From the NCBI RefSeq assembly GCF_042434095.1, contig NZ_JBHLUE010000005.1, forward strand, positions 62,001-126,000: 64,000 nucleotides of DNA, given 5' to 3'. The translations under genes were made by a program, and so were the position numbers. How positions within the stretch are numbered: the first letter of the stretch is position 1; every line of letters begins with the position of its first letter. Positions 62,233 through 64,000 of this stretch are shown piece by piece. Origin of the DNA: KBS50 sp042434095. GTDB taxonomy: Bacteria > Actinomycetota > Actinomycetes > Mycobacteriales > Micromonosporaceae. Under the pieces are notes generated by a model. The model was not told where the DNA came from and did no database searches. It worked only from the letters and a program-made list of their open reading frames with translations.

Positions 62233-63453
62233 GTGTTGATCAGAGGGCGGGGTGCGGAACCGTGGTGGGCGTCGTACCGCCGGGTGTGGTCCGTGCCCGG
62301 TGCAACGTTCAGCGCCGTGGGTGCCCTGGCCCGGTTGCCGCAGGCGATGGCCGGGTTAGGCGCACTGGTCATGGTCACCGGCCTTGGCGGTTCGTATTCG
62401 GCGGGCGGGGCGGTGGCCGGCGCGGTCTCGCTGTCGCAGGCGCTGATCGCGCCGCGGGTGAGCCGACTGACCGACCGGGTCGGCCAGACCTGGGTATTGG
62501 CGCCGCAGGCCGCCCTCAACGTCGCCACGATCGTGGCCTTGGTGGTGGCCGCCTACCAGCACGCGCCGGTGGTGGCACTGGTCGGACTCGGCGCCGCGGT
62601 GGGCGTCACCCTGCCGCAGATCGGCGCCGCCGCCCGCGCCCGCTGGACCAACCTGTTGCACGACGAGCCCCGCCTGAACACGGCGCTGGCGGTCGAGTCG
62701 CTCATCGAGGAAGCCGTGTTCGTCGTCGGCCCGCTGGTGGTCGTGGCCCTCGCGACGAGCGTGGCACCCGGGGCGGGGCTGCTCGTCGCGGCGGTTCTGG
62801 TCGCCCTCGGGTGCGCCCTGTTCCTGGCGCACCGATCTACGGAGCCACCACCGCGGCGCGTAGCGGGAGGGCAGCGCCGGGCGCGGGCGACAGCGTCTCG
62901 CGGTGTGCGGGTGCTCATCGTGATGTTCCTGGCCGTCGGCGTGTTGTTCGGCCTGACAGAGGTCGGTGTCGTCGCGCTAACCCGCGGCCTCGGCGAGCCG
63001 GGCGTGGCAGGGGAGTTGCTCGCCGCGTGGGCCGGCGCGAGTTTGGTGTCCGGCGTCGTCTACGGCAGCCGCACCTGGCCGGGTCACCCGGCCCGCCGGT
63101 TGATCCTCAGTGCCGCCGCGATGGCCGTCGGGGGCGTTCTGATCGCGCTGGCCACGCAGTCGGTAATCGCAGCCGCCGCGGCGCTGGTGATCGCCGGCAC
63201 CGCGAACGCGCCCACGCTCATCACTGGGAACACCCTGGTCGCCGCCGTGGCGCCCGCGGAGGCGATCACCGAGGCGTACACCTGGGTGAGCGTGACCGTG
63301 TTCGCCGGCATCGCCGTCGGCGCAACCCTCGGCGGTGTTCTCATCGACCACCGCGATGCGTCGAGCGCGCTGTGGGCCGCCGCAGTCGCCGGAGTCCTGG
63401 CCACCACAGCCGCCGCGATCGGCCTGAGCACCCGGGCGCTCTTGACTCCATGA
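62233..63453 (+). CDS. MFS transporter
   Basis: This is an integral membrane protein of about 406 residues with eleven to twelve helices, e.g. LVMVTGLGGSYSAGGAVAGA, VFVVGPLVVVALATSVAPGA and VSVTVFAGIAVGATLGGVLI. The loop SRLTDRVGQTWVL matches the MFS A-motif region (D-R-G). The overall pattern, including ESLIEEAVFVVGP, resembles actinobacterial putative exporters. Starts at GTG 62233 or 62179 are possible; neither has a clear ribosome binding site. Confidence 0.8.
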   Translation: MLIRGRGAEPWWASYRRVWSVPGATFSAVGALARLPQAMAGLGALVMVTGLGGSYSAGGAVAGAVSLSQALIAPRVSRLTDRVGQTWVLAPQAALNVATIVALVVAAYQHAPVVALVGLGAAVGVTLPQIGAAARARWTNLLHDEPRLNTALAVESLIEEAVFVVGPLVVVALATSVAPGAGLLVAAVLVALGCALFLAHRSTEPPPRRVAGGQRRARATASRGVRVLIVMFLAVGVLFGLTEVGVVALTRGLGEPGVAGELLAAWAGASLVSGVVYGSRTWPGHPARRLILSAAAMAVGGVLIALATQSVIAAAAALVIAGTANAPTLITGNTLVAAVAPAEAITEAYTWVSVTVFAGIAVGATLGGVLIDHRDASSALWAAAVAGVLATTAAAIGLSTRALLTP

Positions 63454-64000
63454 TTGAGCTGCCACTCCACGTTCGACGTCGGTACCTCAAGCCGCTTCTC
63501 CATAACCTCGGCCCTGTTCTTGAAATAATCGGGTCGAAATTGGCTCAATGCCCGTGGAACCGGCATCGGCCATCTCTGATCACCGGCCGCGCGACCCTCG
63601 CGCCGCCGTACCGGGAGGGATGGATCCAGCGTGGCGCCCGGGCCGGTCGCGGCACGGGGCCCGAACGGGGTGCGCTAGCGGGCCCGAAGGCCCGGAGCGG
63701 GCTGGTGACCTCACGGCGCGACATCGGCAGACCCGTCGCGATGAGGGTCCTCCACCTGGCCGGGATGCGCTGCGCGGCGTGGACGCTGACGTCGAGGACG
63801 CCGCCATCCCGGCTCTCCAGCATGGTCAGCGTGACGCCGTGGCCGCACCGGACGCATAGCGCCCACAGCCAGACGTCGGGAAGCTCCTGGTCCGCGCGGA
63901 CCCGGAATGGTCCTTGGGTTGGGAACCGGGTGGAAGAGCAGGTCCGGCAGCGGCGCCGGGTGGTCGGGAGGTCTGTCGGGCGTACGGGCCACTGTGCCGT
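63454..64000. other. Right-edge region without confident gene
   Basis: Several overlapping short frames exist, none convincing. A minus-strand frame at 63545-63823 (LDVSVHAAQRIPARWRTLIA) and its neighbour at 63711-63992 might be parts of one degraded gene, but I recognise no domain. The 63454-63545 stretch is less GC-rich. Confidence 0.35.

Noticed and set aside
63084..63566. Minus-strand frame starting MPVPRALSQFRPDYFKNRAE
   Set aside because: The first 40 codons look protein-like and less GC-rich, but the frame then runs antisense through the MFS gene and has no recognised domain.
1..64000. CRISPR array, rRNA operon, prophage or plasmid origin
   Set aside because: No regularly spaced repeats, rRNA-like sequence, phage structural genes or iteron clusters were seen on either strand.

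Overview
The window is high-GC DNA from an actinomycete, most likely a Micromonosporaceae member (Micromonospora/Actinoplanes type). The evidence is strong GC-ending codon use, frequent GTG/TTG starts, a DUF5709 protein, a mycothiol-type maleylpyruvate isomerase-domain protein, an actinobacterial Vms1-like release factor (acVLRF1), an actinobacterial gas-vesicle cluster and AfsR/SARP regulators. No rRNA, CRISPR array or prophage was seen.

Layout. 0-6.4 kb is housekeeping: DUF5709, glucose-6-phosphate dehydrogenase (zwf), a zinc-ribbon SDR next to two unusual tandem tRNA genes, and a minus-strand alcohol dehydrogenase / DinB-type / Nudix operon. 6.4-10.0 kb holds a ricin-lectin fragment, unidentified small genes and a COG4705 membrane protein. 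10.0-23.3 kb is a cell-envelope block: a NodB-like deacetylase, a beta-propeller lipoprotein and a decayed uppP form one operon beside a divergent two-component system. A second two-component system diverges from a GT2-GtrA / GT39 / Pro-Gly-rich lipoprotein operon, and a KimA-like APC permease follows. 23.3-31.6 kb is accessory: an SRPBCC gene with a double operator, a frameshifted MFS exporter, a methyltransferase and AraC regulator, another MFS gene, a telA remnant and a frameshifted AfsR/SARP regulator.

31.5-47.1 kb is a polymorphic-toxin island. A roughly 3033-residue Rhs protein carries DNRLRE, golvesin-like, YD-repeat, pretoxin-Hint and HNH-nuclease modules and is followed by a DUF4265 immunity candidate. 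Next comes a graveyard of exchanged cassettes: an orphan toxin tip without its Rhs body, an Imm26-like immunity gene 2.5 kb away from it and linked to it by a 23-bp repeat, SUKH-type genes, SRPBCC, and ISL3 and IS3 remnants. Base composition drops exactly where the toxin tip starts.

47.4-52.8 kb is a compact, translationally coupled gas-vesicle operon (gvpA-F-G-O-J-L-S-K with two leading genes) behind a SigB-like promoter. 52.9-64 kb is mixed: a 5'-truncated WapI-like immunity gene, a HEAT-repeat protein, a MarR regulator with a clear operator, a broken dienelactone hydrolase, an oxidoreductase/NTF2 fusion divergent from a LysR regulator, acVLRF1, a secreted protein and an MFS transporter.

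Several genes (MFS, SARP, dienelactone hydrolase) are interrupted by single-base losses while both sides remain well conserved. These could be recent pseudogenes or sequence errors.
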